Source: Ananas comosus (lineage: Eukaryota > Streptophyta > Magnoliopsida > Poales > Bromeliaceae). From it: DNA of 64,000 nucleotides. The stretch spans positions 1,388,916-1,452,915 of the forward strand of contig NC_033635.1 of NCBI RefSeq assembly GCF_001540865.1, read 5' to 3'. The translations under genes and the position numbers were made by a program. Position 1 is the first letter of the stretch. Each line of letters opens with the position of its first letter. The notes beneath the pieces are model-generated. The model had not been told where the DNA came from and did not search any database. It saw only the letters and a program-made list of their open reading frames with translations. Of this stretch, positions 60,304 through 64,000 are shown one piece after another.

Positions 60304-60951
60304 TCACATACTACTCTCTCCTCCTTCGCTCTGATCCATATGATCTCCTGAGCTTATACTCCCCTCTCCTGAAGGGTTGGCACTTGTGCACCATGGAGTA
60401 GTGGTAGCAGTAGCAGTAGCAGGGTAATTAGGCACATGAGATGCCACCACCCCATAGCCCTGGTTGAACAATGGCCCCCCCACCCCTCCTCCATTCCCAA
60501 CCCTCCTCCCATACTCACCTGATCTCTGGTACAAGCTCCCCAAGCGCTGCGCCGACTGCGGCTGCTGCAGATGCCCCGTCGGGATCTCGCCGCATGCGTA
60601 CCGGAGCAGGTCGGCATGGGCGATCTCGAGCTCCTTCTGGAGCCTCTGGACCTGTCTCTGGAGCACGGAGATGGCGCCGACGCATCCGTAGACCGGGTCC
60701 TTCACCCTCGCCTCGGCCTCGTAGGCCAAGGAGTTGACGGCGTCCTCGCGCTGGTGGGGGAGGAGCTCGTTGAGTAGCTTCGTGACGTTGCTCGCGCCAA
60801 ACACCTTGTGAACGTTTATGAATTTCTGCGGCTCCTCGGGCGGGAAGTAGGGGGCGAAGATGCAGCCCGGCATGCACTTTCGTCGCAGAAACTTGCAGGC
60901 GGCGCAGGGGGAGTTTGAGGTGGAGGAAGAGGAGGAGCTCGAAGATGACAT
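60304..60951 (-). CDS. LOB-domain (LBD) transcription factor, class I
   Basis: A 215-aa protein read without an intron in the coding region. The LOB domain spans about residues 15-115. It contains the C-block CAACKFLRRKCMPGC (Cys16, 19, 26, 30), the GAS block starting FGASNVTKLLNELLPHQRED with AVNSLAYEAEARVKDPVYGC, and a leucine-zipper-like coil VGAISVLQRQVQRLQKELEI. The intact coil marks class I. Close similarity of the whole domain to LOB/LBD25/RAMOSA2-type members suggests a role in organ-boundary or inflorescence-branch patterning, but the exact orthologue cannot be told from this alone. The C-terminal half is Gly/Ser/Thr-rich and unconserved. A poly-Ser run directly after Met makes this the only sensible start. 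The upstream leader (60952 to about 61750) is long and may hold a 5'-UTR intron. Confidence 0.93.
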   Translation of the reverse strand: MSSSSSSSSSTSNSPCAACKFLRRKCMPGCIFAPYFPPEEPQKFINVHKVFGASNVTKLLNELLPHQREDAVNSLAYEAEARVKDPVYGCVGAISVLQRQVQRLQKELEIAHADLLRYACGEIPTGHLQQPQSAQRLGSLYQRSGEYGRRVGNGGGVGGPLFNQGYGVVASHVPNYPATATATTTPWCTSANPSGEGSISSGDHMDQSEGGESSM

Positions 60952-62099
60952 GCTTGATTAATTGATCCCTTAATTAACTGCATATATACATATCCAAGAG
61001 TTAAATATGCATATGCATATGCATATATACTCCATGCATTAGTTCATTAAGTTTCTCTTTGAGTAGAATCTAACTTAGATCTAACTGAGTTGCAAGTGTA
61101 AAGTTGCTTCTGTTCTAGCCAGGTACCCTAGCTACTTTTCCTTTAACCTGTATGATTAATTCTTAGGGTTAGGGTTTGGTGATGGAGGAGCTTGCATTGC
61201 TGATTTCTCTACATTTTGAAAAACCTAGCTCTATAGCTACCTGAAAAAAAAAAAGAAGAGAAAACCCCATGAAATTAACTTGATTTACCATTTAGTCTCA
61301 AGGAGAATAATTAGAAGAAATCTTACTTTCCTAAAAACTAGTTGCACCTTCTTCCATGCTAAGGTAGGATATATATATAATATTGTTGCAACTAATACCT
61401 CTCAGAGAGAGTGCTTCATTTTATCCATCATATATGACTAGTTATAATTTTCTATTAGTGTATACAAGAAGCAGCATCATCACCTTACCCTAAAACAAAG
61501 ATAACAATGGAGGGAAAATCTTTAAAAATAACTCTCACTTTCTATTTTCTAGACTTAGAAACCTATATCTATTGAGGAAGGAACAAGTATTCATTAGTTA
61601 CCTCTCTTAATTAGATCTGAGGAAGGGCTCTGATCAAAGGGAAAGGCCAAGTGGACTCTTCCCCCTTTGTTAAAAGAGCTCTCTCAACGGCTAGCAGGGG
61701 CTCATCAGTTTCTTCCAAGATCCAAGAAGCTGCAGTAAGAAGAAACAAAAAGGTTTCTCAGATTTAATTGATTTTCTTGTAGTGCATGAGCACTGAATCG
61801 AAAGAAGAGAGGGTTGCAGAGAAAACAACCAAATTCATTTCATTGTTTCTGTGGGGGAGGAAAGCATGTAAACAGTACTGTTAGGAAAAGGAAAGGTGAG
61901 TGGGTTTGAGAGAGAATAGCATTTAGTGTTTGTGCAGAAGAATAAGGAAGGGCCAAAAAAAATAAACAGCTTAAAAAAAAGAGAAAAAAAAAGAGTGCTT
62001 GTAATTATTTTCAGTACAACTATAAAGGTTGACTGTGACACTGCACCCATGAGAATATCTTGTACACATCATCTCATCACATCTTAAATAGTACTAGAC

Positions 62100-62136
<37 letters not shown>

Positions 62137-62750
62137 CCACATGATTTCTACTTGGTAATGTCTCCCTACGTGGTAGAGCATAGTATTTCAATTTAGCTAC
62201 TTACAAAATGATAGTAAAATCCCTCCCCCCCAGAAAGAGAGAGAGAAAGTGATTATAGTATATCGACACAAAAAAGATTGAGCAAAACATAGAATAGGTA
62301 TATTTATATATGATGCATGCTTAATTCACACATATGGTGCTCTCCATCTATACTCTGGGGAATAAAGAATAAGAAGCATAGTACTAACCTATATTGTACT
62401 TTATGGATTCTCAAAATAGATCCGAATTAGGTCTTTCACCTTAATAATCAAAACCCTTAGTTGCTTTATTTGGGATGAACTTGTGATATATACCTGTGTT
62501 AGTTACCATTAAATACTGTCCGATGCTTTTTAAATTACTCACTTCTCATTGAAAATGTTGTTCTTAACAACAAAATAATATGCATGTCACAATATTAGAT
62601 GCATGTAATAAGGTGGCAATTTTCGATTGGTGGACCCGTGAAATTTGTGGGTCAATGTACAGTTATAGCTCCAACATGCATAGCAATTCGCAGAGCAATC
62701 AAAACAGGTCACCTTGTTTGCATTCATGTAATATATATATATATATATAT
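60952..62750. other. Upstream region of the LBD gene
   Basis: Includes repeated atgcat/catatgcatatg words at 61008-61030, (TA)n at 62103-62134, and a (GA) run near 62236. No other gene seen. Confidence 0.5.
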
Positions 62751-62998
62751 AGGCTAATGCTACTATCCTATTAATAGGATAGGAGCACTTGTCCTATCAA
62801 GTTGTTCTTGATGATCGAGATTCCGAATCGATGATCGGAGCCGTTGAAGTTGATATAGAGTATTTGAAATATCTAGAAACTAAATTTCATAAATTTTGAT
62901 AATGGTTTACATGGTGATCAAAGTGTCGTAAAATCGATAATTTTTGACGGCCTATATGAGCCGTTTGCTTGTTTAACGGTGTAGAGCAATCTAAATTG
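62751..62998. mobile_element. M1-type foldback element, left half only
   Basis: Starts aggctaatgctactatccta after a (TA)n tract. It has the family blocks tcgatgatcggagccgttga and taaattttgataatggttta, but it is cut at the N at 62999, before the right arm. Confidence 0.6.
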
Positions 62999-63000
62999 NA

Positions 63001-64000
63001 CCAAATAGGAAAAAACAAAAGTAGAAAAAAAGGTGAATAGAAGGTTGAGGAAAAAAGAATTAAGAAAAGTGGTGCGCGTAGGGTGTTGACAATGTTTCAG
63101 CTCAGGACTTCGTCAGGAGAACAGTATGCTCAAGAGCACGGGTGGCGTTGGGGATCTTCAAGCGGAAAATGAGGTTGTTCATTTTCGTCCAGACAACCTA
63201 TAAAGTAGCCACCAGTGAGGTTAGGGCTTTAGATCTTTGGACTGTGTGGGTAATTGCTGCTATTCTGCTCCAAAGAGCCCGAACACAGTTCGAATCAACG
63301 GCAGGTACTTCCGCCATGAAGAGTAAGAAGCGCGTGAAGATGCAGTTGGTGAAGAGATGATCGCAACTTTCCATAGCGAACGCACAGAATATGCAGTGAT
63401 CGGCGATCTGCATCCCGCGGGTGCGCAGTCTGTTAACAGTGAGTAGTCTCTTGCGGAGTAAGACCCAGAAAAAGACTTTGATCTTGTTTGAAATTTTTAA
63501 AATCCATATGTAACGGAACACCGTGTCCTTAAGTCCAGTGTTGTCGATGAACCTATAGAGGGAACATTTGGTTCGTGGTCCACCGCCATCTGGGTAGGTC
63601 CGGGCAGTTCCTAGGGCTGAACCAAAGGAGTAGGTCTTTGAGTAGTGCATATTGTGTATAGTTGATGTTTGATTGAAGCACCGCAAACCCTTTGCAAATG
63701 AAGTGCCATCTCCATCCGTTTGAACTCCAACATTGTGAGACTCTGACCTCCTTATTCCTTATGTTGGCGTAAATGGTTGGGAACAAGGTGCACAATGGGG
63801 CTTCTGCAATCCAGACATGTCCATATCCTGATGATGGTACCATCTCCAAGTTCAAATGATAGTTCGCACTTGAACATTTGTTGACAATGGAGCACGCTTT
63901 TCCACCATTGGGAGTACGGTACGAAGGCTGTACCGTCATGCAACGACCTACGTGTAGTGTAATTGAGGGATCTTATCAGCTTGCACCAGAGAAGGTGTGG
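63001..64000 (-). mobile_element. Second copy of the LINE, 3' region, running off the window
   Basis: Matches 56390-57380 closely. The minus strand shows the same WWKSVLHC, LGDGTIIRIW, the same frame break, then IRVSQCWSSNGW and the zf-RVT module (CIFCAFAMESCDHLFTNC). Relative to copy 1 it lacks 11 bp near 63560, which adds a second frameshift. It has an extra ~20 bp near 63125-63145. It begins abruptly after the N at 62999, so its true 3' end is missing. Confidence 0.85.

Overview
This is a plant nuclear window and almost certainly monocot. It has intron-bearing genes with canonical GT/AG splice sites, GC-rich first or single exons (SOSEKI, ERF, LBD) set in AT-rich intergenic DNA, and plant-only families (GPI-anchored lipid-transfer protein, SOSEKI, AP2/ERF, LOB-domain). 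Much of the space between genes is transposon-derived, with many (TA)n and (GA)n microsatellites. The species cannot be fixed from the sequence. A commelinid monocot such as pineapple is a guess.

Layout. 1-3.2 kb: AT-rich DNA with a SINE and a decayed LINE zinc-knuckle. 3.27-5.52 kb (+): LTPG-type lipid-transfer protein. 6.1-9.24 kb (-): GH5 glucan 1,3-beta-glucosidase-like gene with a frameshifted last exon and a hAT element in an intron. 9.3-18.5 kb: repeats (SINEs, foldback elements, a hAT element). 18.9-21.2 kb and 25.9-28.7 kb (+): two near-identical SOSEKI genes in a 6-7.5 kb duplicated block. The second block carries a 13 x 102-bp array of perfect palindromes. 29.8-30.0 kb (-): a lipoyl-synthase first exon cut by an N. 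30.6-34.0 kb (+): PHP-domain phosphoesterase. 35.96-36.54 kb: a long-TIR element with internal palindromic modules. 38.0-42.55 kb (+): WD40 protein. 43.57-46.06 kb (+): eIF3 subunit i pseudogene. 49.8-50.7 kb (+): AP2/ERF (DREB A-6-like) gene. 51-60 kb: repeats, including a 5'-truncated LINE with clean target-site duplications. 60.3-60.95 kb (-): class I LBD gene. 63.0-64.0 kb: part of a second LINE copy.

The genes are ordinary nuclear loci with no operon-like logic. LIP1 and the PHP gene look divergently transcribed from a shared ~620-bp region. Six single N bases occur, at 1008, 22308, 27930, 29786, 55989 and 62999. Five of them sit exactly where sequence is repeated or cut off, so several 'duplications' and 'truncations' may be assembly joins. 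The most interesting material is repeat biology: the homogeneous palindrome array, a tRNA-derived SINE family with exact TSDs whose 3' tail matches the local LINE, and a foldback element built around a repeated ~24-bp palindrome. I found no clear previously undescribed functional system beyond these.
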